From: Chitinophagaceae bacterium
Lineage (GTDB): Bacteria; Bacteroidota; Bacteroidia; Chitinophagales; Chitinophagaceae
DNA length: 5,786 nucleotides
NCBI GenBank assembly: GCA_019747455.1
Contig: JAIEQT010000538.1
Coordinates: 1 to 5,786, forward strand
Direction of reading: 5' to 3'
The notes beneath the pieces are model-generated. The model was not told where the DNA came from, made no database searches, and saw only the letters and a program-made list of their open reading frames with translations. Positions 1 to 5,786 of the stretch are shown piece by piece. The position numbers and the translations under genes were made by a program. Position 1 is the stretch's first letter. The number at the start of each line of letters is the position of its first letter.

Positions 1-1420
1 TTCGATTAAATTGTGAACCTGTAAGATTCGGATTTACTGATAGAATCAAAGCAACTACGCCAGCAGCATTAGGTGTTGCTGCCGAAGTACCATTAAAATC
101 TGCTCTATAATCGCTACTGTTATAGCCACCATTACCTTGAATATCTGTCGTATAAATTTTTACTCCAGGTGCCACAATATCAAGCCCGGATCCATAATTA
201 GAACCCCAACCTTGTTCATTATCACATGAAGTTGAAGATTTTCGTTCTTCACACATTGAGCTTGCGCCTACAGCAATAACATTATCTAAAGAAGCTGGGA
301 AACTAACGGGGTCACCAGTATTTCCAGTTGCAAATAGCACTACACATCCTTTTCCATTTCTTCCATTAGCCACTGCATTTGTAATGGCAGTGGCTACAGT
401 GCTACTATAATTTCCAAAAGTCCAAGAATTACTTAATACATCTGCACCATTTTGCCAAGCCCAATTTATACCATTCGCTGCCCATGAATCGGTTGTCCAA
501 GCTAAGAAGCTACCTGCAACTGTTCTTCCAATTCTTATTGGCAAAATTTTTGCATTATAAGCAACTCCTGTAATTCCGATATTATTATTAGCAACAGCAG
601 CAACAATGCCTGCACAAGCAGTGCCGTGAGGGTCATTAACTTGCGGTGCACCATTAGAATTATTACCCGTAGCATCAAAGCCCGTCAACAAATTTGCCTG
701 TAAATCAGGGTGAGTTAAATCCACCCCTTCGTCGAGAATAGCTACTTTTATACCCGAACCTGTAGCATAGTTCCATGCTTGCTCTACTTTCATATCTGCA
801 CCAGGTGTACCCCCAAGATAGCCTTGGTTTTTTATTGCCCATTGGGAACTAAAAAAGGGGTCACTAGTGAGAAATTTTAGTTCTCTTATAAAGTTTGGCT
901 CAGCAAACTCTACTCTTTTGTCTGCCTGTAGTTCATCAACTAATTTAAACAATTCTTCGGTTGAGATACTAGAATTTGATAAAGTAAAGAAATTTGAGGA
1001 AATTGAAGATTTAGCAATTTTAACATTAAAATTTTTTGCTATTTCACGGATACTTTGCCCAACTTTAATTTTTAAGTTAATCTCACCGATTGCAATTTGC
1101 TTTGTGCCATCCCTATAAACTAATATTGGTTCTATCTTGGTTACTTGAGGTATTTTCTTCTTTAATTGGCTTTTACGATCAACATATTTACCAGACAGTT
1201 CTTCTATCTCAACAATTGCTGAGGTTGAATTAAATCTTGCAAAGCTCTTTGAAATACCCTCAACTTTCTTAGCATCATTGTCTTTGAATTCAACATAAAA
1301 TTCTCTATCGGAAATGGTAAACTCCATTTTCCCTGTTTTATGCATGTATTTTACTTTCTCCTGAGAATTTGCAGCATTCGTTACAAAACAAAATAAGACA
1401 AGAATTATTATTTTTGTCAT
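1..1420 (-). CDS. Secreted subtilisin-like serine protease (peptidase family S8), C-terminus cut by window edge
   Basis: This gene encodes a secreted endopeptidase of the subtilase family; 473 codons are visible and the reading frame stays open to the left edge. Residues 1-19 form a signal peptide (MTKIIILVLFCFVTNAANS). Residues about 20-185 look like a propeptide, and the mature domain begins near D187 with the motif DPFFSSQW. The catalytic triad is complete: D230 in ILDEGVD, H265 in DPHGTACAG and S446 in NGTSAATPNAAG. N367 in ATGN is the expected oxyanion-hole residue. HGTACAG and GTSAATPNAAG are closer to kexin/furin-like and Bacteroidota subtilases than to classical HGTHVAG/GTSMAAPH subtilisins. 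C390 and C399 flank a short loop and may form a disulfide. The ATG overlaps the stop of the upstream lipoprotein gene, so translational coupling is likely. A C-terminal secretion-sorting domain (type IX system) is common in such proteins but would lie outside the window. The family call is firm; the substrate is unknown. Confidence 0.95.
   Translation of the reverse strand, partial: MTKIIILVLFCFVTNAANSQEKVKYMHKTGKMEFTISDREFYVEFKDNDAKKVEGISKSFARFNSTSAIVEIEELSGKYVDRKSQLKKKIPQVTKIEPILVYRDGTKQIAIGEINLKIKVGQSIREIAKNFNVKIAKSSISSNFFTLSNSSISTEELFKLVDELQADKRVEFAEPNFIRELKFLTSDPFFSSQWAIKNQGYLGGTPGADMKVEQAWNYATGSGIKVAILDEGVDLTHPDLQANLLTGFDATGNNSNGAPQVNDPHGTACAGIVAAVANNNIGITGVAYNAKILPIRIGRTVAGSFLAWTTDSWAANGINWAWQNGADVLSNSWTFGNYSSTVATAITNAVANGRNGKGCVVLFATGNTGDPVSFPASLDNVIAVGASSMCEERKSSTSCDNEQGWGSNYGSGLDIVAPGVKIYTTDIQGNGGYNSSDYRADFNGTSAATPNAAGVVALILSVNPNLTGSQFNR
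1417..1420 (-). other. ATGA stop/start overlap coupling the lipoprotein and S8 protease genes
   Basis: Read on the minus strand, the four bases ATGA contain the start codon of the protease (1420-1418) and the TGA stop of the upstream lipoprotein gene (1419-1417). No Shine-Dalgarno-like sequence precedes the protease ATG. Reinitiation by the ribosome finishing the upstream gene is therefore the simplest inferred mode of translation, and it implies one shared mRNA. Confidence 0.85.
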
Positions 1421-1848
1421 TGTACTGCAATATTGGTTAACGTTATATTTTCATAAGTATAATCAGCGGGGGAAGGAACTTTTATACAAAGGGGTTTTAA
1501 ATGCCCGGCGAATTTTACACGTAAAATTTGATTCGTTCTTTTTAGATCAAGAACCTGCTGGGGCAAAATTGCTTCATTACAAATGAACATTGTATGCACA
1601 CAATTAGAGCAATTCCGCTCTACATATACGATCGTAAATTTATTTTTGAAATTATAATCATTATAATACTTATTGTATTCTATTGTAGCGATTAAATTCG
1701 ATGAGTCGGTAATTGTTGTTCTTATAGGATTATCGCAACCACAATTAGTTGGAATTATTTCATTGGTTTCACCATTTTTCTTACAACTACTACTAAACAA
1801 ATAAAATAAAGTCAGTAGCATAGTTATCAAGCAAGTTCGTTTAAACAT
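1417..1848 (-). CDS. Small cysteine-rich putative lipoprotein of unknown function
   Basis: I do not recognise this 143-residue protein as a named family. It starts with a basic-hydrophobic signal sequence (MFKRTCLITMLLTLFYLF) followed by SSSC-KK. C22 is the probable lipidated cysteine of a loose Bacteroidota-type lipobox, so the product is probably an envelope lipoprotein. After C22 there are six more cysteines: C36 and C38 (CGC), C80 and C83 (CSNC), C90 and C121. In an exported protein these could form up to three disulfides or bind a metal. The segment around residues 70-77 (KFTIVYVE) and the C-terminal part read as beta-rich. The stop overlaps the start of the secreted S8 protease as ATGA, so the two are almost certainly co-transcribed. 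A role as inhibitor, folding partner or surface anchor of the protease is possible from position alone, but nothing in the sequence proves it. The start codon is chosen because the signal sequence begins there. Confidence 0.8.
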   Translation of the reverse strand: MFKRTCLITMLLTLFYLFSSSCKKNGETNEIIPTNCGCDNPIRTTITDSSNLIATIEYNKYYNDYNFKNKFTIVYVERNCSNCVHTMFICNEAILPQQVLDLKRTNQILRVKFAGHLKPLCIKVPSPADYTYENITLTNIAVQ

Positions 1849-1863
1849 AGGTCTAGTATTTAG

Positions 1864-1916
1864 ATTGTGATATTCAATTTTAATATTAAAGAATTAATAT
1901 TATATAAATTCACAAT
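1864..1916. repeat. Nested AT-rich inverted repeat upstream of the lipoprotein gene
   Basis: An outer pair of perfect 7-base arms, ATTGTGA at 1864-1870 and TCACAAT at 1910-1916, encloses an inner pair of perfect 9-base arms, TAATATTAA at 1881-1889 and TTAATATTA at 1894-1902, with a 4-base loop. The two dyads are nearly but not exactly concentric (centres 1890 and 1891.5). The repeat lies 16 bases upstream of the lipoprotein ATG, so it could be an mRNA leader hairpin or a protein-binding dyad. The AT richness raises the odds that the inner repeat arose by chance; the outer arms are less easily dismissed. Confidence 0.45.
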
Positions 1917-1944
1917 ACCTACATAATAGGATGTAATATACCAA
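1913..1944 (-). promoter_or_regulatory. Weak candidate Bacteroidota-type promoter for the lipoprotein-protease unit
   Basis: On the minus strand a TTG (1944-1942) is followed after 20 bases by TAGGTATTG (1921-1913). The arrangement resembles the Bacteroidota -33 TTG and -7 TAnnTTTG pair, but the -7 element is imperfect. Transcription would start near 1908 and give a leader of about 60 bases containing the inner inverted repeat. A promoter is expected here because a terminator lies just upstream; this exact placement is tentative. Confidence 0.3.
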
Positions 1945-1957
1945 TTAAATTTTACTT

Positions 1958-1981
1958 AAAAAGGGATATACGCCCTTTTTT
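1958..1981 (-). terminator. Rho-independent-like terminator after the patatin-like gene
   Basis: Eight-base arms AAAAAGGG (1958-1965) and CCCTTTTT (1973-1980) flank a 7-base loop. On the minus strand the hairpin ends in a run of five T, and it begins 44 bases past the stop of the patatin-like gene. The GC core is only three pairs, so termination may be modest. On the plus strand the hairpin is also followed by T residues, so it could act in both directions, but no plus-strand gene ends here. Confidence 0.65.
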
Positions 1982-2024
1982 ATAAATACTTCATTTTAAA
2001 AAATCAGTATCAGCTTTAGCAAAA

Positions 2025-4244
2025 CTACCTCATCAATACCTCCAATTCTTTGAATGCTTTTTGATTCACTTCATTATTGAGCGCATTGGCAATATCTCTT
2101 TTCTCTGCTCCGGTAAGGTGAAAACTTAAACTAGCCGGGGCTTCTTTTTTAGAGGGAACATATTGAAAAGAAATCCTGTACAAATTTTTACCATAACTAT
2201 CATACAAATAATCAAGCTGATCGTGCTGGTAATAATCTTGCATTTTGAACCAATTATTTTGCAAAATCAAAAAAGGCTTGGTAAGAAATCCGATTAAGCT
2301 GTTAGTCTCCAATGGCTTATCCCAATCACTTAGTCCTCTATCTCTGATTTGTATAACTACTAGTTTTGCTGTATTTTTTTGAAGCCATTCTTTAAACGTT
2401 TGTACAAAACGTAACGTAGATTCCTGTCCGTAGTTATCTCGCAATCCCGCATCCATTACATCAATAATGGGGTTTGATGGTAGCCATACATTAGGTAATA
2501 CATAAGGGAATGTAGCATTCATTCTTAAAGCGCTTAAAGTACTGATTTGCGCACTTTTTTGTTGCAAAAAGAAAGAGCAAAAATCAATGGCATCTGGATC
2601 GAAGGATGGGAGATTAGGGCTATCTGAAACAGGTTTCATCAAAAAACGAACCGGCCTTGTTGCCATTATCATTTTTCGGCCATCTCTAGAAATAACCGCA
2701 TTAAAAAATATAGAGGGTATCGTTGCCTTTTCCTCCGCTACTTTATAATCAGCTAAAGGCTTATTTAGTACGCCACCGGTATTTTCGTTTAATTTCTGCT
2801 CAAAAGCATATCCCCGGTCTTTAATATAATCAAAGCCTTTGAACTTAAATTTCTGAACAGGTCCGAACAAATCACGAGTAAGAAAAGAAGAAAAAAGTGG
2901 ACTTAATAAATCCTTCCCAATATTGGCTGTGTATTGCTGGTTTTGCAAATTGATATTTTTACCTTTTATCTTTTCGAAGTATAACTCTCGAAAATAGGCA
3001 GCTCCCAACATTCCCCCCGATGCTCCATTAATTAAAAAAGTTTGTTCCATTAATTTGCCCTTAAACAACTGATCTAGTTTTTGAAGCGTATTCATAGTGA
3101 AGGTAGCGCTACGCGTACCACCCCCACTAGTATTGATGATATACATAATAGGCTGGGGTGAAGATTGCTTGGCTTTCCAGTTATTGAGAATTTGTATGAA
3201 TGCTTTTTTATCGGCTTCGATCAAACTGTCTGTAGCCAAAGCATTTATGTTCTCTTTACTATACAGGGGCCTATCTTGTTTATGAATATAATCAAGTCCA
3301 TAGGCTTTATTACGAGGATCAATAATTTCTTTTTCAAATAAATAATTAGCTACCAAATAAACTATAACCAGTAAAGGAATACTCCAATTGCCTAAAAAAA
3401 TAGATAAAGCTCCGGCAACGGCAATAAGAATAGAAAAAAATAGTGTAACACTAGCTGCAGCCGGAAGTTGGAACAATCTGCTATCTGAGCTATACCCCGT
3501 TAAAATGATAAAAATAAATGCCAAGGTAATAGCCAATACGGCTGCAACATGGTGGCGATTAAATACGGCATTCAAAAAAGTTTCACTGTAATGCCTCACA
3601 TCTCTTGGCTTGCGAAGTTTGAACGTAGCGCTTAAAAACCAATCTACGCGTAATTCATATTTTACGGCCGGAAGCTCTTTTTGGGAAGCTGAGTGGTATG
3701 CCTCATGGGCAACTTGCATACTATTAGCCAAGGTATAATAAATGGTTTTATCAGACCCAAAAAAATATAAAAAAGAAATGAGCAAGGAAAGTATTAGTCC
3801 TCCTGCATATCCCATAGTAAGTAGCATAATTTCTTTACTATCGAATAATTCCTGAAAACGTGCATAATCGATAGCTCTTATAAAATAAAACAGTAAAAAA
3901 CTGAGCGGGATAACGGCATTATTGATACAGTATTTTAAAAAGGGCTGTGCAGTGGTAGCTAAGAAGCGGAGATTTTTACTATGTAAGATAAACGTAGTAA
4001 TATTCCAACTCATGATGAATATACCCGTTGTAAATCCTACTATAGCTGTACTACCAGCAGATACTTCCCCAAAATATTCGGGTGCTAAAAAAAGAGAATC
4101 GGCACCAAAGGTTTTCATAAATGCACCGGCTACTGTAGCGAATAGAATATACCACAATACCAAGAATATCTGATACCTCCTAAAATGTAGTAGGAATAGT
4201 TGAATAGGCAATGAATACCAAAAGCCAACTACATATTTTTTCAT
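2025..4244 (-). CDS. Polytopic membrane protein with C-terminal patatin/cPLA2-like lipase domain
   Basis: This 739-residue protein probably hydrolyses acyl esters of membrane lipids, as patatin-like phospholipases do. About seven hydrophobic segments fill the N-terminal 305 residues, at roughly 27-43, 63-87, 107-125, 139-163, 233-251, 262-284 and 288-304. The lipase domain follows. It has the oxyanion-hole motif SGGGTR (G374-G376, R378), the nucleophile elbow GASGG with S409, and the dyad aspartate D598 in DAGLRDNYG. The order and spacing fit a Ser-Asp dyad enzyme; GGGxR and GxSGG recall cytosolic phospholipase A2 as much as plant patatin, and DAG replaces the more usual DGG/DGA. The ATG at 4244 is preferred because it overlaps the ctaA stop as ATGA and begins a plausible protein (MKKYVVGFWY); a longer in-frame start at 4340 would run deep into ctaA. 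It is probably co-transcribed with ctaA and ends before a terminator. Substrate and membrane topology are unknown. Confidence 0.85.
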   Translation of the reverse strand: MKKYVVGFWYSLPIQLFLLHFRRYQIFLVLWYILFATVAGAFMKTFGADSLFLAPEYFGEVSAGSTAIVGFTTGIFIMSWNITTFILHSKNLRFLATTAQPFLKYCINNAVIPLSFLLFYFIRAIDYARFQELFDSKEIMLLTMGYAGGLILSLLISFLYFFGSDKTIYYTLANSMQVAHEAYHSASQKELPAVKYELRVDWFLSATFKLRKPRDVRHYSETFLNAVFNRHHVAAVLAITLAFIFIILTGYSSDSRLFQLPAAASVTLFFSILIAVAGALSIFLGNWSIPLLVIVYLVANYLFEKEIIDPRNKAYGLDYIHKQDRPLYSKENINALATDSLIEADKKAFIQILNNWKAKQSSPQPIMYIINTSGGGTRSATFTMNTLQKLDQLFKGKLMEQTFLINGASGGMLGAAYFRELYFEKIKGKNINLQNQQYTANIGKDLLSPLFSSFLTRDLFGPVQKFKFKGFDYIKDRGYAFEQKLNENTGGVLNKPLADYKVAEEKATIPSIFFNAVISRDGRKMIMATRPVRFLMKPVSDSPNLPSFDPDAIDFCSFFLQQKSAQISTLSALRMNATFPYVLPNVWLPSNPIIDVMDAGLRDNYGQESTLRFVQTFKEWLQKNTAKLVVIQIRDRGLSDWDKPLETNSLIGFLTKPFLILQNNWFKMQDYYQHDQLDYLYDSYGKNLYRISFQYVPSKKEAPASLSFHLTGAEKRDIANALNNEVNQKAFKELEVLMR
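4241..4244 (-). other. ATGA stop/start overlap coupling ctaA and the patatin-like gene
   Basis: The minus-strand bases ATGA hold the patatin-like gene's ATG (4244-4242) and the ctaA TGA (4243-4241). This fixes the downstream start and implies that both proteins are made from one mRNA, probably by translational coupling. Confidence 0.8.
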
Positions 4245-5299
4245 ACTTTTTTTATCATATAGCGCATCATTACCAATGATAATAATAATAACATACCGGT
4301 GAGTTGGTGCAGTTGAGCCATCCACTCGAATGTACCCCAATTACCTGCTCTAATACCAACACTACTAAGCACTGTTACAATGCCAAGTACCACTTGTATG
4401 CTTGTTATAATCAATGGCCACTTACGAAGCTTGTTAAACAAAAGAGTGCCATTGAAGCGGAATAGCTGCACCGACCAATATATTATGATCGCTAATATAA
4501 GATAGGCTAACCCACGATGGATAAAATGAATCAATATGGTATTGTCTATAAAGTTTAATAGTAATGGTTGATCTTTAAATAAGCTTGCCGGCAGCCAATC
4601 GCCGTTAATGGTGGGCCAGGTTGCAGCAGCGGTTGCCGCTTTATGTCCGGCCATTAATGCTCCATAAATAAGTTGAATAGACAACAATATCAACAACCAG
4701 GTATTCATGTTCCGCCATTTTGTATTTACAATTCGATTGGTTGGTTCAATCAGTAAATCGAGGGCAAACCAGAAGGTATAGGATAGTAATCCTAGAGCTA
4801 AAATAAAATGCATGGCTAAGCGAGTAGGCTTTACATAAACAGCATCACCAGTTAATCCGCTTTTTACCATGATCCAACCAACAGCTCCTTGCAATGCCCC
4901 TAGCAAAAAAAGTACTACTAAAGGTCGGATCATGGTTGGTTTAAATTTTCGCGTAACAATGAAATAGGCGAATCCAGCAACAAATACCAGTCCTATTAGC
5001 CTCGCCCATAAACGATGAAACCATTCCCAGAAAAAAATAAATTTAAAATTCGCTAGTGTAAAATCGAAATTCAGTAAGGCAAATTGAGGTGTTTGTTTAT
5101 ACTTATTAAACTCCTGCAGCCATGCTGCTTCATTCATGGGAGGGAATGTTCCGGTGATAACATTCCATTCTGTTATAGATAAACCACTACCGGTAAGTCG
5201 GGTAATACCACCCAACGCAATTTGTACAACAGTCATACCCACGCCAACCAAAAGCCAAATGGCAATCTGTTTATTCGAAAAAAGCTGTTCCCGTTTCAT
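4241..5299 (-). CDS. ctaA: Heme A synthase, COX15/CtaA family
   Basis: The product oxidises the C8 methyl group of heme O to a formyl group, giving heme A for aa3-type cytochrome oxidases, and acts in the cytoplasmic membrane. The 352-residue length and about eight hydrophobic segments (near 11-31, 95-115, 122-142, 160-181, 200-217, 254-280, 293-315 and 327-346) match the COX15-type branch. Diagnostic motifs run in order: GGITRLTGSGLSITEW (30-45), EWFHRLWAR (92-100), KPTRLAMHF (157-165), AGHKAATAAATWPTINGDW (217-235), HFIHRGLAY (258-266) and AQLHQLTG (328-335). The four expected heme-ligand histidines are H95, H164, H261 and H331. E92 sits in the ExxH pattern that is catalytically important in Bacillus CtaA. 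The ATG is placed just before the first membrane segment, 4 bases after a TACCTTTG promoter element. No oxidase subunits or cyoE/ctaB lie within the window. The next gene overlaps its stop. Confidence 0.96.
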   Translation of the reverse strand: MKREQLFSNKQIAIWLLVGVGMTVVQIALGGITRLTGSGLSITEWNVITGTFPPMNEAAWLQEFNKYKQTPQFALLNFDFTLANFKFIFFWEWFHRLWARLIGLVFVAGFAYFIVTRKFKPTMIRPLVVLFLLGALQGAVGWIMVKSGLTGDAVYVKPTRLAMHFILALGLLSYTFWFALDLLIEPTNRIVNTKWRNMNTWLLILLSIQLIYGALMAGHKAATAAATWPTINGDWLPASLFKDQPLLLNFIDNTILIHFIHRGLAYLILAIIIYWSVQLFRFNGTLLFNKLRKWPLIITSIQVVLGIVTVLSSVGIRAGNWGTFEWMAQLHQLTGMLLLLSLVMMRYMIKKV

Positions 5300-5303
5300 A
5301 GCA

Positions 5304-5311
5304 CAAAGGTA
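5304..5311 (-). promoter_or_regulatory. TACCTTTG promoter -7 element of ctaA
   Basis: The minus-strand octamer TACCTTTG is a perfect match to the Bacteroidota -7 consensus TAnnTTTG. Only four bases (TGCT) separate it from the ctaA ATG, so transcription would begin at or beside the start codon. No TTG is seen at the expected -33 position, where the sequence reads TTTAAACC, so the call rests on the -7 box and its location upstream of a divergent gene. Confidence 0.5.
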
Positions 5312-5357
5312 AACATGGGTGAGGGTTAATTGGTTTAAAAAACGGAATTTTACATCT

Positions 5358-5786
5358 GTGTTACCTGCTTACTTACAAAAAGGAAGGATAGAAGCCGGCT
5401 GTGACGAGGCCGGAAGAGGTTGCTATGCAGGACCGGTTTTTGCTGCAGCCGTTATTTTACCGGCCACTTTCAAGCATGATCTATTGAATGATAGTAAACA
5501 GGTGAGCGCTAAACAGCGGATGGTTTTAAAAGAGGTGATTGAAACACAGGCTTTGGCATGGTCGGTAGCTAGTGTAGATGCTGCAGAAATCGATCAGATC
5601 AATATTTTAAAAGCTAGTTTTAAAGCTATGCACTTAGCTATTGAACAATTAAAAATAAAACCCGATTTTTTATTAATTGATGGCAATAGGTTTATACCTT
5701 ACCCCTCCATACCCCATACCTGTATCATAAAGGGTGATGGTAAATACGCTTCTATTGCAGCTGCAAGTATATTAGCGAAAACGTAC
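5358..5786 (+). CDS. rnhB: Ribonuclease HII, C-terminus cut by window edge
   Basis: This enzyme cleaves the RNA strand of RNA:DNA hybrids and nicks at single ribonucleotides left in DNA; it is cytoplasmic and needs divalent metal ions. Exactly 143 codons are visible of a family that is usually about 200 residues. The N-terminal signature [10 protein letters not shown] (12-21) contains the catalytic D16 and E17 followed by the GRG substrate-recognition motif. The third acidic residue is D108 in [23 protein letters not shown] (126-141) is the conserved helix preceding the fourth catalytic aspartate, which would fall just past the window. The start is taken as GTG at 5358 because the resulting [14 protein letters not shown] resembles typical N-termini of Bacteroidota homologues. 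No in-frame ATG exists after the stop at 5310-5312, and the only other upstream candidate is a GTG at 5319. It is transcribed divergently from ctaA across a 58-base gap. Confidence 0.94.
   Translation, partial: MLPAYLQKGRIEAGCDEAGRGCYAGPVFAAAVILPATFKHDLLNDSKQVSAKQRMVLKEVIETQALAWSVASVDAAEIDQINILKASFKAMHLAIEQLKIKPDFLLIDGNRFIPYPSIPHTCIIKGDGKYASIAAASILAKTY

Larger units (their letters stand above)
1849..2024. other. AT-rich intergenic region between two minus-strand units
   Basis: These 176 bases separate the stop of the patatin-like gene from the start of the lipoprotein gene. They contain a hairpin terminator, a weak candidate promoter and a nested inverted repeat, each listed separately. No open reading frame of convincing quality and no tRNA or other structured RNA gene is visible. 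Confidence 0.8.

Noticed and set aside
867..1118. Plus-strand open frame of 83 codons
   Set aside because: It is antisense to the propeptide coding region of the S8 protease, which has clear protein-level support, and its translation shows no recognisable features.
1864..1916. CRP-like operator, because TGTGA and TCACA half sites are present
   Set aside because: A CRP site needs 6 bases between the half sites; here there are 39.
3097..4173. Three short plus-strand open frames (3097-3285, 3388-3591, 3922-4173)
   Set aside because: All are antisense to the patatin-like membrane protein gene and have no motifs or upstream signals of their own.
4245..4340. A 32-codon N-terminal extension of the patatin-like protein starting at an ATG at 4340
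   Set aside because: The stretch lies inside the conserved C-terminal coding part of ctaA, contains an unlikely run of isoleucines from an ATA/ATT-rich repeat, and the ATGA overlap at 4244 gives a normal start.
5330..5358. Promoter for rnhB formed by TTG at 5330-5332 and TACATCTG at 5351-5358
   Set aside because: The -7 box would overlap the GTG start codon at 5358, so transcription would begin inside the coding sequence; the box also has a mismatch.
1..5786. A defence island, CRISPR array or mobile element
   Set aside because: No direct repeats with spacers, transposase, integrase, terminal inverted repeats or nuclease/helicase combination is visible. The patatin-like gene alone, without a nucleotide cyclase/CD-NTase partner, does not make a CBASS-type system.

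Overview
The window looks like a chromosomal segment of a member of the Bacteroidota, probably in or near the Chitinophagaceae. The grounds are low G+C content, no clear Shine-Dalgarno sequences, a TAnnTTTG-type promoter element, a Bacteroidota-style lipoprotein, and an S8 protease and RNase HII whose motif wording resembles homologues in that group. The taxonomic placement is inference from pattern recognition; no search was run.

There are five genes. Four lie on the minus strand in two operon-like pairs, and one lies on the plus strand. From right to left: rnhB (ribonuclease HII, plus strand, cut by the right edge) diverges from ctaA (COX15/CtaA-type heme A synthase, minus strand) across a 58-base gap. 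That gap carries a perfect TACCTTTG element 4 bases upstream of the ctaA ATG, which suggests a leaderless or nearly leaderless mRNA. The ctaA stop overlaps the start of the next gene as ATGA. That gene encodes a 739-residue protein with about seven membrane segments followed by a patatin/cPLA2-like lipase domain. A hairpin terminator at 1958-1981 closes this unit.

The second unit follows after a 176-base AT-rich intergenic region that holds the terminator, a weak candidate promoter and a nested inverted repeat in the presumed leader. It begins with a small cysteine-rich putative lipoprotein of unknown function (143 aa). This overlaps, again by ATGA, a secreted subtilisin-like (S8) serine protease with signal peptide, propeptide and complete catalytic triad, whose C-terminus runs off the left edge.

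Functionally, ctaA serves respiratory heme A biosynthesis and rnhB serves RNA:DNA hybrid repair; both are housekeeping genes. The less ordinary items are the membrane-embedded patatin-like enzyme translationally coupled to heme A synthase, and the uncharacterised Cys-rich lipoprotein coupled to a secreted protease. I see no RNA genes, CRISPR array, insertion sequence or phage genes, and no strong evidence for a new defence or mobile system.
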